Assembly: GCF_026213295.1 (NCBI RefSeq)
Contig: NC_079428.1
Location: forward strand, 8,628,039 to 8,692,038
DNA: 64,000 nucleotides
Direction: 5' to 3'
From: Gadus chalcogrammus
Lineage: Eukaryota; Chordata; Actinopteri; Gadiformes; Gadidae
In this document: positions 32,583-43,726 of the stretch, one piece after another
Layout: each line of letters opens with the position of its first letter
Numbering within the stretch: the first letter of the stretch is position 1
Notes under the pieces: model-generated
What the model was told of the DNA's origin: nothing
What the model saw: the letters and a program-made list of their open reading frames with translations, nothing else
Databases searched by the model: none
Made by a program: the position numbers and the translations under genes

Positions 32583-33266
32583 TCGTTCTCCAGTAGGGGA
32601 ATACACACGACCTCTTTGACGCCAGGGTTGTTGGCCTTTTCACTGGAGCAGCGCTGAAGGTCCCTGGTGGCCAGGCGCACCGCGGCCCGGCCGTCCCGCG
32701 GGCCCGGTGCCACGCGGGGCCGCAGGGACACCATCTGCGTGGGTCCCCCCTGCGGGAGTTCGAGGTCGTCGCTCCGGAGGCTGAACGAGGTTGGGCTCGG
32801 ATGGGACCGACCCGTGTAGGTCAGCCCGCCGTTGGTATTGGTGGACGGAGTTCTTGAGCGCTCCACAAACCAGGTCCTCGATGCTCTTGAACGGACCGTG
32901 TTGGGTCCGATAGGCGACAATGTTCCGGGCGATTTTCTCCGTGATGCCGCGGATGCTCATGAGCTGCGGCGGGGTGGCGGTGTTGATGTTCATGCCGCTG
33001 CAGGAGGACATATGCTCCGGGTCTCTCCGCAGGGAGGACGGGGAGTGCTGCGACGAACTGGTCCTACTCGACACGCAGATCTCCACTTTAATAATCTCCA
33101 GTTTGGTGGCGCCTATCCCACTCACCAGCGCTAGGTCCTCCACCTTCTTGAAGCCCCCGATGCAGTCCCGGTACTCCACGATGCTCCGCGCCACGGGGCG
33201 GTTGACACCGGGCAGGGTCATGAGCTCTTCCTCCTTGGCCGTGTTGATGTTAAGCCCCCCATGGTT
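32583..33266 (-). pseudogene. Captured eepd1 exon (pseudogene)
   Basis: The - strand matches the N-terminal half of EEPD1, an endonuclease/exonuclease/phosphatase-family protein with two helix-hairpin-helix repeats: LNINTAKEEELMTLPGVN, VEYRDCIGGFKKVEDLALVS, then MNINTATPPQLMSIRGITEK, then PSTNTNGGLTYTG and, in a shifted frame, SSEKANNPGVKEVV. It ends at a GTGAGT donor (32582-32577). After SIEDL about 55 bp are missing, which shifts the frame, and the true N-terminus is replaced by unrelated sequence. An intron-type boundary rules out a processed copy: a genomic exon was captured. Confidence 0.85.
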
Positions 33267-33682
33267 CACCATAATTCTCCTGACACCACAACTCTATCTC
33301 CCTCCTATTGCCATGGTGTCTCCCCCTTTTAGGTGGTTGCTGTTCTCCCTCACGGCTAGCTGGCTCAAAATTGTACGGAAGTGGTCCAAAACTGTTATCC
33401 ATTGTTGTTATGTTGCCTATGTAGTCTATGATGATTAGAACGTCCGTCTACCAATTCCTACATCACGCTCGAAAACAAGCGTTTTGAGATAAGGAAGTAA
33501 AATTGTATCACAAAAACGGCTCAAGATGCCACTTGTAGTGTCGATTTATTAATAAAAACTAAATAATCGTGTATTCGAATTTTTTTCCTATATGATTCTT
33601 CACTGCAGTTTCTAACTTCCAATACGCACTTTAAAGGGATATATTACATAATCACCAAAATATTTATTTTCCACAATATTAT

Positions 33683-33846
33683 CAGGGGAGAGCGCGAACG
33701 CAGTCCCCCACTACCACAAATTATGCAGTCGAGATTCCCACATTTGAGGAATTCGCACGGGTCAGCACAGCCTAAGTGCAATGGCTGAGCCTCGCCCTGG
33801 GTGAACCACCTTCATGATCATGGTGTCTCCCCTGCCAGGTAAGTAT
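33683..33846 (-). ncRNA. U1 snRNA gene, copy 10 (variant)
   Basis: 164 nt with two differences from the consensus. Position 33 in the U1-70K loop is T instead of A (GATCATGAAGG), and one base beside the U1A core is A instead of C (CACTTAGG). Both binding cores and the Sm site are intact, and the promoter is complete (PSE class 2 plus ZNF143-like and CTCF-like blocks), so it is likely expressed. The loop change brings it closer to the general AUCAYGAAGG consensus than the other copies are. Confidence 0.95.
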
Positions 33847-33888
33847 GAGTTGTACACGGCTCACGTGCTTTACTGGTTCTCCCACATA

Positions 33889-33906
33889 ACAGTCTATATG
33901 ATGGTA
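33889..33906 (-). promoter_or_regulatory. U1 copy 10 PSE (class 2)
   Basis: TACCATCATATAGACTGT at -60 to -43, identical to copy 9. Confidence 0.8.
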
Positions 33907-34037
33907 TTAACATTTTTTTGACTACAAAACAAGAACAACGGCTTGGCTATCAAACTGCAATCAGCATTCGGATATCCATATCCCAAAGACACAATTTAAA
34001 GACTACTAGCAATGTAATTATAGTTTTATCTTTGTTG

Positions 34038-34120
34038 TTTCCCATCATGCAATCCTGTACTCTTATTCTGATGTTTCCCGCTTTGTAACATAAAGAGGCG
34101 CATCACTGCCCTCTGCAGGA
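34038..34120 (-). promoter_or_regulatory. U1 copy 10 distal element
   Basis: TTTCCCATCATGCAA at about -195 (ZNF143/Staf-like) and ATCACTGCCCTCTGCAGGA at about -260 (CTCF-like). Confidence 0.55.
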
Positions 34121-34129
34121 CATTTTAGG

Positions 34130-36600
34130 AACTACGCCAACAGCATGTTAAGTTAAGCTACCACAAGTGCAGCAAAGTGACACAAAGCTAGCCCTGTCAC
34201 ATATAGAATTAAATAAAGGTCAAAAATATATGAAGGTATTATTGTCGCAAAAGTACATGCAAAATAAATATTTAGGACTCCAAATTTACTGTTACACATT
34301 TGTGACTTTAGTGTAGGCTACGCTTACAAAATCTTCAGTTACAGGTGCTAAAGACTTTCGCCATTGAAAGGATCCAAAAAAATTATCCACTTCACGTCAA
34401 TGGTGTGAAATCATTGGTGTGTCGGGGGCGGAGAAACCTGGCGAGCACTACTTGGTTACAAAACAACCAATATAATTAATATAAACCCATAGGCTAAACA
34501 AATACAAACGTCGTTTAAAACGGTAAAATGACCATTCAGTGTTTGACCTACTTTCTCCCGTCGTGGAGGGATCAGGTTTCTGCTCCGACGACGCTGCGAG
34601 GGCCCGACTCCATAGGCTACTGTGGCCCTCACTTCGTCTTACTTCGCTTTTCTAAGGTGAACCACGTTGTTCAGTTCCCAAAACGGTAACAAAGTATCAA
34701 AAAACGAACCACTTGGGTTAAAAGTTGTTTGGCTCATATTTAAGAAATATTTCCATCGATAGGCCTACGTAACTTGGATTGGACTGGAGCATCAGAAAGA
34801 AACGCCTGGAAGGTATTCCCCAGATACATCTACATTATACCATACATGGCCCTACATCCGACCTGCCCCTCCGGCGACTTAATTGGCTTGCAGCACGTCC
34901 CGCCCCTTTTAATGGACTCGCAATGTAATTTAATGTAAAATAGCAGCATAAAAAATAAACAAATTTAAAAGAAACCAAAATTGACTTTGTTTATAAATGA
35001 CGCGAATACATATGATCAATAAGCCTACCGAATGTTGCACCAACAGACTGAAGGGCCCACCACCCTCACCTTTACCGCACAAACAGAATCCACTGGGGTG
35101 TATTGAATTGAATATCTACTTTCCTTTAGTTCTTTTTTTATCATACTTTTTCCACACATTGCTGTAAAGAATGGAGCAAATTAGTTATGAGACCATATCC
35201 CGAAGTGCTTCCTTTCCGTTACTCACTTGCTACCCGGTTTTCAGTGCACAAAACAGGTTAGATGCATTAGTCTGCGCACACACACAGCGCAGGCGCCAAG
35301 GGCCGTCACTCATATTCGGTTAATTTGAGTCATTTTCTGGTAACTATATGTCGTCAGCTTATGAATTAAATTAAGTGTTTTCTTAAAAAAAAAAAAAAAA
35401 AAAAAAGAACTAATAAAAACATATATATTGAAATAAAATAATGAAAAACATTGGTTGGCTGTTTCTCAAGGAGTCCAGGTACCCCTGTGCCCTCATAGGG
35501 GCCCATATGATCCAGCACGGCTCTTAAACACTATGTCAAGTTAATATGGATGAGTGCTAAGATACCTGCAAAGGTATCAAATATCCCATGTTGAATAATC
35601 CTCTTGATGTTGAACATATTGAAGTGTGATCTCAAATCTTAACACAAAGGATATTACATTCAAATCATCACATCTCATTTTGAGACATTTGAGATATTGT
35701 TATTATTAGACAACAGAACTGAGAACCACATTATTATCATTTTATTTACTACAATGTGTTCCCGTTAAGAAAGATACCAATGAGTGATTGCCATCCCATC
35801 CCCCAAGATACATGACAAGTAATTAGAACAACTTTCATCTAAACCGATTCATGAAATCGACAGAGGGCAGGGAGTACATTGCTCAAAGGTAGATGCAGGT
35901 AGATAAGGACCATGGGATCTGAACTAAGAAGTCACTCTATTATGGAAAGATGTTACATTTAATGTTCAGGAATATGTCATTTACAGGCGGACTTGTGCGG
36001 GTATGCAATGCAAATGTACTCAATAAAAGTTAATATCATAATACCAGGCACACCCAGATAAAGTGAGGAGCTAAACACATCTTGATACTTGTCTTCTGGA
36101 GAGTGTCATATTTTCTATTGATGGGAATGTTGAGGAGAAAATCTTGTTTTATTTGTATCCAGCATTTCCCTTCTGTTATGTGCCTTATGATTCCTCACCT
36201 CCAATCCTCAAACACACTTGATGACATATTGCACAGTGCAACTGTAGCTTCCTCTTTGCTTCCTATTTCATCCTGCAGAGACTTTACTTTTTATCCTACC
36301 TAAACGACAGCAGGCCTATAGGTCGTTTGTCAATATAACCCCAACCCCGCCCAAATGTACAAATACACACATAAAATTGTCATAATCTTTGGGGTTGCCC
36401 CACAAAAACCAGTTGGCCTAGTCTGTCACAAAGAAAAAATAATATATATTTTATTAAAAGAACATCACGGTTACATTAAGAAATAACAGGTCACTTTCGA
36501 ACAACATGTAAGCTTCGTGGACTCAGAGATAGCAGACATAACGACCACCATAGCAACGATAGAAACTGTTGCATTAACAAACAAACTCAACACTAAGCCT
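34130..36600. other. No gene; poly(A) tract
   Basis: No coding region recognised. A 22-nt A run at 35385-35406 may mark an old retroposon. The U1 repeat flank ends around 34200, and no further U1 sequence is seen beyond this point. Confidence 0.5.
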
Positions 36601-38095
36601 TAACTGAATGTCATGCATTTTGATACGCCGGACCGAAACCTGGTGCATAGCTCGTCCTAGCTCTCCCAATGACTACAGGCCAGTGGTGCTGATCTCGCAC
36701 ATCATGAAGACCTTCGAAAGACTGGTTCTACAGCACCTCAGGCCCCAGGTGTGTGACTCCATGGACCCACTGCAGTTCGCGTACCAGGCCCAACTCAGCG
36801 TGGACGACGCCATCATTTACCTGCTGCACAGGGCTTACTCACACCTGGAGAAGCCGGGGAGCTCAGTGAGAGTCATGTTCTTCGACTTCTCCAGTGCGTT
36901 TAATACCATCCAGCCTCCCCTGCTTGAGAAGAAGCTCTCAGCAATGCAGGTACACCCTGACATGGTGGCCTGGATTGGTGACTACCTTTCCAGCAGGCCA
37001 CAGTACGTGCGGCTGCAGAGCAGCCTGTCAGATGTGTTGATGAGCAACACTGGCGCACCCCAAGGAACAGTACTTTCACCCTTCCTCTTTACCATCTACA
37101 CCTCTGACCAGCTTCAACTCTGGAACCTGCCATCACCAGAAATTCTCAGATGACTCCTCCATCGTGGGCTGCATCAGTGAGGACAGGGAGGACGAGTACA
37201 GAGGTGTGGTGGAGGACTTCGTCAGATGGTCTGAGGAGAACCACCTCCAACTCAACATCGGCAAGACCAAGGAGCTGGTGGTGGACTTCCGCCGGAAGAG
37301 GAAGCCCCCAACCCCTATTACCATCCAGGGGGTTGAAATTGAGACGGTGGATTTGTATAACATCCTTGGAGTACACATCAACAATAAACTGGACTGGTCT
37401 GACAACACAGAGGCCCTCTACCGGGAGAGTCAGAGCAGACTCTTCTTCCTCAGGAGGCTCAGGTCGTTTGACGTGTGTGGCAGGCTGCTAAGGACATTTT
37501 ATCTGTCTGTGGTATAGCCAGCACGCTGTTCTTTGCTGGGGCGTGCTGGGGAGGAGGCATCAAGGCTGGGGAGTCAAACAGACTCAACAAGCTGGTTAGG
37601 AAAGCCAGCTCTGTTGTGGGACTTGAGCTGGACAGTCTGGAGGTGGTGGTGGAGAGGAGGATGAGGGACAAATTCAAGTCCATCATGGGCAACCCCTCCC
37701 ATCCCCTCCATGCTGAGCTGTGGCAGATGGGGAGCACCTTCAGTCACAGGTTGATGTTCCCCAGGTGCAAGACGGAGCGCTTCAGGTGCTCCTTTGTGCC
37801 GGCAGCCATTAGGCTGTTCAACAGTGCCTGATGATGATTGTGTTTGTGTATGTGTGTGTGTTTAGGTATGCGTATATATGTGTATATGCATCACCCATCT
37901 TGATGTTGGTTCTGTTTGTCTTGTTTTTGTCCCTATTAACTATAAGCGTCTACTTAGGCATTAGCACTTTGTATTTATTTATTGTATTCATTACATTGTT
38001 ATTTTGTCCTGTGCCCTTCCACTGCTGCTGCAACAAAAAAATTCTCCTACGGGGGATTAATAAAGTTATATCTTATCTTATCTTATCTTATTGCT
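36600..38095 (+). mobile_element. 5'-truncated LINE with reverse transcriptase (L2/Rex1 type)
   Basis: Encodes the reverse transcriptase in three frames. 36640-37110 has NDYRPVVLISHIMKTFERL, MFFDFSSAFNTIQPPLLEKK (motif A) and NTGAPQGTVLSPFLFTIYTS (motif B). 37125-37510 has KFSDDSSIVGCI (FADD-type catalytic motif) and LQLNIGKTKELVVDF. 37525-37830 has FFAGACWGGGIKAGESNRLN and the tail PAAIRLFNSA. Frameshifts near 37120 and 37515 inactivate it. The 3' end is ATTAATAAAG plus a (TCTTA)n tail at 38068-38092. The endonuclease domain is missing. Confidence 0.92.
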
Positions 38096-38099
38096 GGTT

Positions 38100-39394
38100 C
38101 CTTGGACGAGCCCACGATCACATCAATATTGACAAAAAAACAGTTCAGTCATTTTGGCTCGAGATCATGTTGCACCATCTGTACAGGAAGTGGGCTGTGG
38201 AGGATATGAAACCTCTTCTTCGGGCACTGATCACACCTTCTGTGACACATAGTACTTCAAAACTGTTTTTCTTTTTCTTTCTTTATGTTTCTCCCTGTTT
38301 TATATAGCAAATTTTACTATTGCATATCGTTTGTCATTTGTACTGTAGCATCAACCTGCCTCATGGACTAAAGAGGGAAATTAGTCCCCGGGCTACAATC
38401 TGGTACATTTATGTGTACTGTTGTACATGTTTATTAATGTGCATGGTCCTGAAATACAATGAATAAAAAATAAATACAGTTATCTTGATAAGAAATCCAT
38501 AATGTAGAAGAAGTTATCTTCTACTATGCAGAAGATATCTTCTACTATAGGTATTCAGGGCACCTCTGCCTAGCCATCCAAATACGATGGTCGACTGTGG
38601 TCGACTTTTATTCAGGAAACAAGTATCTTCGCTTGGACACTACGGATGCTATGAAAACATTTCTAATACTATAACTACTAACGTGTACTGGGCAACAAAT
38701 TCACATTGAAAAATTAAAATGAGTGGGCAGGCATATGCGTCAACCACCATTTACTGGAGGATGTCTCTGCACCTGCTGACTCTACCTCGGTCTAGCCCCA
38801 TGAAGAGATGTATCATAGGTTCTGAAGGATAAGACGGATTAGCTAGTGGACTGGAGCCTGATGGGAGGACGCACCACAGTGCCAAGTTGTTCTATAACAA
38901 AGCAATCAGTAAAATTATTGGATGTGTCAGTTAACATCATGCAAGACCATTTTGAAATAGGGCCTGGGGTTCTAACCAACAGCCTTCAGCCTGGGAAGTG
39001 AATCACTCTAACCGATAGACTACCGCCCCCTGCGTGTTATGGCTTGATGGCTCACACCTCGGGCCCGCATGTGAATGTCAGAGATTAAAATTGGTTACAT
39101 TTCCTCACATGGGTTGAAACAACCTGATGTTTCTATTGCTGAGGAACACAGTACCAGGGACTTCAGCTCCACCTCAATATTTGTACACCGAGACTCTCTC
39201 TTTTCTGTGGCTTTGGATAAGACAACGGTAACACATTGTTTTTTTCAGTCAGCAACCATCGTGAGTGTATTATTGTTGTCGCAGTTCGTCATATTTTCCA
39301 CAAGCCTTTGAGTGTCAAGGAAAAAACCTGAAAAAGTCGCCGCGCCTCTACATGCAAGGTCTAAAAGAAGTGCCTCGAGGCACAGCTCGCAGTG
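38100..39394. other. No gene; possible old retroelement tail
   Basis: No coding region recognised. 38350-38480 (CTGCCTCATGGACTAAAG to AATAAAAAATAAATACAG) looks like a retroelement 3' end, unidentified. 39300-39394 immediately precedes the Ig receptor and should hold its promoter and 5' UTR. Confidence 0.4.
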
Positions 39395-40834
39395 ATGACT
39401 AAAACAGTGATACGATATCTACTTCTCAGCACCTTTGGTAAGTAGAACTTCTCTTTTTGACTAGGATTTGACCTCTACCCTCACGGCCAATTTAACATCT
39501 CTAACTTGTGTGTGTGTGTTACAGTTTGGCTCCTCGACTCCCTCTCCGTGACTCATACCGTGGAGGTAGAGGCGGGGGACACTGTCACCTTTTCCTGTAG
39601 AAATGTGTCCGACGTTCCCACACTGTCCACCTGGATGAGGGCAGGTCGCACATCCAAGCCCTTTGTCATCTCCACTGGGTATGGAACTTCTCCTTCGACA
39701 GGGAGACACAGTGATGGTATCCAACGAAGTCGATTTGTAGCGGAATACGGTGCCTCTTTCATCAATCTTACAATAATGAAAGTGAATTCTTCAGACTCTG
39801 GCTGGTATTATTGCATTTTTTACATTAGGGGGGATTTGGTTGTCAACTCAACATGGTTGTTGGTTCATGGTAAGATTTATTTTTTCTATGATTTCAACAT
39901 TCTTTAATTTTTTTTAAAAGAAGAATTAATCTTCCTTTTTTTTTACCGGTAAATATCTTTTTTCTTGTTTAAAGAAAATGGCACATTTCATGCAGAGGAA
40001 GACCCAAATTCCGAAAGTAACAATCCTTTTAAAACTATTTGTTATATTGTATAGTGTGTATAGTTGACAAGTTGAATTAACTGTTTATAATTTAATATAA
40101 ACCTGCAGAAAAAAAAGACGGTAAAAAAATAAATACATATAGGCCTAAACAATTAAATCTCATTAATTTCCATTTTAAATTTAAATTAAATTAAATGAAT
40201 TGTACTGAGATTCAGTTAGAGTTGGTTCATAAGTATAATATTGGTTCAAATGTGGATAAGAGATGATCATATCTTGACCCTCCCAGAACCCCGGCCAGTG
40301 AAGTGTGAGGGGAATTGGATCATGGTCGGAGGACTCTTTGGTTCAGCGGTCATCATCCTGGTTCTGGTCATTGTCGGACTCGTTTTTAGAATAGCACATC
40401 AACGTAAACTTCAAAAAGGTCAGCCAAGTCTATCTTACAGATTTAACCATGGTGTGCCCTTGTTTAAATTGAGGATCCATGTAAGAATAATATTTTCTGT
40501 ATTAATATTTTTAGATACTACAAATCAACCTCAACTACAGGAAAGCCAGGTAACACATTTCTTGATACACTTTACATTTTAAAATACACATTAACATCAG
40601 GGAAGGTAAACCTAACGTAGCATGAGTCTTATTTTTAAAAATGCATTGTCAAATTTGATTACGTATTTTTTATATATTAATTTATATCAATATGAACATA
40701 TATTTGCCCAGGGTCAGGAGCTAGCTGAAGTATGCTACTCTATGTTGAGTTTCCGTCAGAAGAACAGAAGAGGGGGGCCCAGACCTAAGGACCTAGACAC
40801 GGCTGTTGTGTACGCAGCAACCAGAAGACTTTAG
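39395..40834 (+). CDS. Ig-domain type I membrane receptor with ITIM
   Basis: Predicted coding exons: 39395-39437 (signal peptide, MTKTVIRYLLLSTF), 39525-39869 (one V-type Ig domain: VTFSC, then DSGWYYC), 39975-40016 (stalk), 40287-40418 (transmembrane, VGGLFGSAVIILVLVIVGLV), 40515-40549 and 40712-40834. A tiny exon of 12 bp near 40109 is possible. All junctions are GT-AG and keep frame; about 239 aa. The tail has VCYSML, which fits an inhibitory ITIM ([SIVL]xYxx[IVL]), and a second Tyr in VVYAAT. Such receptors on fish leukocytes (NITR, CD300-like and related groups) recruit phosphatases. Which group this belongs to I cannot say. Confidence 0.75.
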
Positions 40835-42840
40835 GAATCTATCAATCTTAACCATACGTTGACTCTTTTTTTGCAAGACATGGAATTACATTGCATTACT
40901 ATGAAGTCATTAAGAAACAAATGAGCTTGCAAATATATCTGGAAATATTTACATTTAGTTGATTACAAAATGCATGTCGCGAATATTTTTTTCTAGTACA
41001 CAGGCACATGTTTTGTTCAAAATTAATATTTAATAAAATCAAACAAATTGGTCGGTTAAAGCTCTCCATGATTTTTTTTTTATTTATATAAACCAATGAA
41101 TTCTATATCAAAACATTATAACCTAACCCTAAATTATAGGTATATAAAACGGTATTTATTTATGTCCATTTCCATCAATACTTTAATTTTTATGGGCCAC
41201 TACAACAACCCCAGCGCTTCAGTTAGGTTTCAACTCATGTCAAAAAATTGAATGAAATTAAAAAGGTGGGCTTATCAGCAAATATAAGTCATAAAAAGTT
41301 TGAGAAACATAGCAATAAAAGAAAAACTTGTTTTATTGGCAGTTCATTTTACAAAATGTTGACGCAATTGAGAAGAAACATTGCAGGGTCTTGAAGATCT
41401 ACAAAATGAGTAGGCCTTCTTGTAAGTACTGTCCTGCTAATGTTTCAGAGGTTAGACACGCTGTTTTCATATTGCCCATCTTTTCACCAGCTTACCATCT
41501 GCATCGGTGTGAGACCTGGCTAAAATATGGTATATGCATCAGCGAATATGATCAATGTAAATACCTGACACCAATATCTAGGATTGGCAAGTCAATCCAT
41601 ACCATTTCTATCCATCTTAGTGATCATTTTCAGGGGTGACATTGAGAGGATTGAAAATAAAGCTTTAACTTGAGACTAGCCTGAGCTCAATATGTAGTTT
41701 AATGAAGAATGCCACTGGGAGCATTTCACTGGGTTAATAAACTCTTTTGAACAAAGTGTTCAAAATAAATTGTCAATTTAAATCCAATTCAAAATAGTGC
41801 GTTAAAAAATGAGCAGGAAACGGTTAGTGATTGTGCCAGTGAAAGGCTATAGGCTGCAGGTTCTACATCCACTATTTATCAAACGCATTTAAAAAGAGAA
41901 CCAAACACCTGGTCACCACCTGGAAAATTAGTTATTTTTCCCTTCTTAGGTTCCCCCGTTCTGTTTCCTAAAGTGTAGTTTCCTAAAATTCCTAAAGAGA
42001 GCTGTGTCGCATCAATGCTTAATCAGCAGGTAACCAACACAGCCAATGAGCGACAATGCATGCAACAGCAAGCCATTACCTTCTAGACAGAGTCATCTGG
42101 AACGCATAACATGTGCGGTGTTGGTGTCTGGTTCTCCTTTAAAACAAGTCACTGTGAAAACCTTCAGCACTCTCGTTACCTGTATCCTGGGGTTCTTGCA
42201 TGTACTCACCTGGGGTTAAAAGAAAGAGCTCCACCACCGTGCCCCACATGAACGCGGTATAAATTAAAACACTAGGAGGACCTAAGAGCTGGAGTACAGC
42301 CGGACTAGGATCGGTTCCAAGCCCACTTGAGTGATGGGGAGGATGACGAATAGGCTACGTGGACACGAGGTTGGCGGTTAGCCGTTTGTGATCGAGGCTT
42401 CTCACTGCCGGCAAAAAAGGGGTCCCATTCTACCAGCAAGTGTGACGTTTAAAATCTCCCCCCCCCCCCCCCCCCCCCCCCCTTCCTTTAAATCTACCCC
42501 AGTGCGACGTCACACATGAGACCAACCACCCAGACGTATGAGGGATAGATCAGCAACACCCAGTGGGCCATACTAACTGGTCATGCTGACCTACCCACCA
42601 AACAATCTGACCGTGGACACACCCACGTGTGGCGTCACTCACTAGGGTACATTTCGCCTTGAAGTGGCTGACCAACGTCATACCTGGTGGTGGAAGCGGG
42701 ACCCTTTAATGGGACAGTTAGTCGGTATACAGGGTTTAATGGCGATCAGACATTTTATGCAGGGAGCGACGTTAGTCGACGAATATATTATAAAGAAACG
42801 TGCGACTGAAGTATCAAGAACATCGGGATCACGGTATGAG
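40835..42840. other. Ig-receptor 3' UTR, then no gene; poly-C tract
   Basis: AATAAA at about 41314 could end the receptor transcript. A C25 run at 42458-42482 is a potential i-motif/G-quadruplex site. Nothing else recognised. Confidence 0.45.
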
Positions 42841-42842
42841 GC

Positions 42843-43726
42843 CTTTATTGAAAACCATTTCCAACAAAGGAGGCGACATTTTTCTTTAAAATCGCATTTC
42901 GGTATTCTTTCTTTACAGACGATGTGATATTTAAGTCACAGCAGAAGTTTACCAAGCTGTTATACGCCGTTGGAACGGGATGGCCCAGCAGATGGACCCA
43001 GTGCGTACGTTCGATACCAAATAGAACCTCCAAAACAAGTGACGCTTTTAAAAAAGCTTCCCATGGCACACACACAATAGTAGAACACTAATTAACGTAA
43101 TTCTTACAAAATAAAAAACGACCTATAGCCATAGACTGTTAAAACGACTACAGCACAGTGACAAAGATAGAATCGATTAAAAATATGAAATCTGCTCCAG
43201 AATGTTATAATTAAAATTACAAATGAAATATAATCCATAAAGGAGACGAGGACGACGGTTCCTCCTGAGAGCGGGGAACGAAACGCGCTCCACCGTCGCT
43301 GGGGAAACGAAGAGCGCCGAGAGCATCTGGCGAGCGGAACGATCCTGTGGGATAGAGCAAAAATATAGAAAACATCAACATCACGCTCTGCAACTAGAGA
43401 CAGCGGGCACTGGGGACCTACTCTAAAATATATATTTAGTATTAGTGCTTTTACTTTTGAGTCGAGTACCGCATCTTCCTCCACAGAGAAGGTACAATAC
43501 AAAAATATATGACTCGTATAGTTTCTTACTTCCCCACATACGATTGAGACGAGGATGTTCGTCCCAGTGAAACCCGTCCTTCCTTACAACGTCCCTCCAA
43601 CAAGAGGATTTTAATCAGCTTCCCTGCGAGACCAATGGACTCGGTGTGATTTATCGTTAGCGTAGCGCGCATGTTGTCCTCACCTTGACGTGCACGCTGG
43701 GAGGAGGGGGCGTGGGGGCGGAGGAG
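42843..43726 (-). other. Probable 3' UTR of the rbm14 paralog A
   Basis: No other gene recognised between the stop codon and the AATAAA (42848-42843). AT-rich and without coding structure. Confidence 0.5.

Larger units (their letters stand above)
32125..33630. mobile_element. Kolobok-like TTAA element carrying an eepd1 exon
   Basis: TTAA flanks both ends (32121-32124, 33631-33634). The termini AGTGCGTATTGGAA and TTCCAATACGCACT are inverted. A second inverted match, GTAGGAATTGGTAGACG (32322-32338) against CGTCTACCAATTCCTAC (33447-33463), marks the inner ends of long arms of about 200 bp. Between them are a THAP-domain exon (+) and an eepd1-derived exon (-). TTAA duplications plus a THAP finger point to the Kolobok superfamily; piggyBac also uses TTAA but lacks THAP. 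It sits in the spacer of U1 copy 10; related spacer without the element is at 24510-24570. Confidence 0.8.

Noticed and set aside
32640..33272. Functional eepd1 gene
   Set aside because: Only one exon is present, with a frame-shifting internal deletion and a replaced N-terminus, bounded by transposon ends.
42664..42927. 87-aa open frame MADQRHTWWWKRD...
   Set aside because: No recognisable domain, no clear splice or promoter context; overlaps the poly(A) region of rbm14 paralog A.
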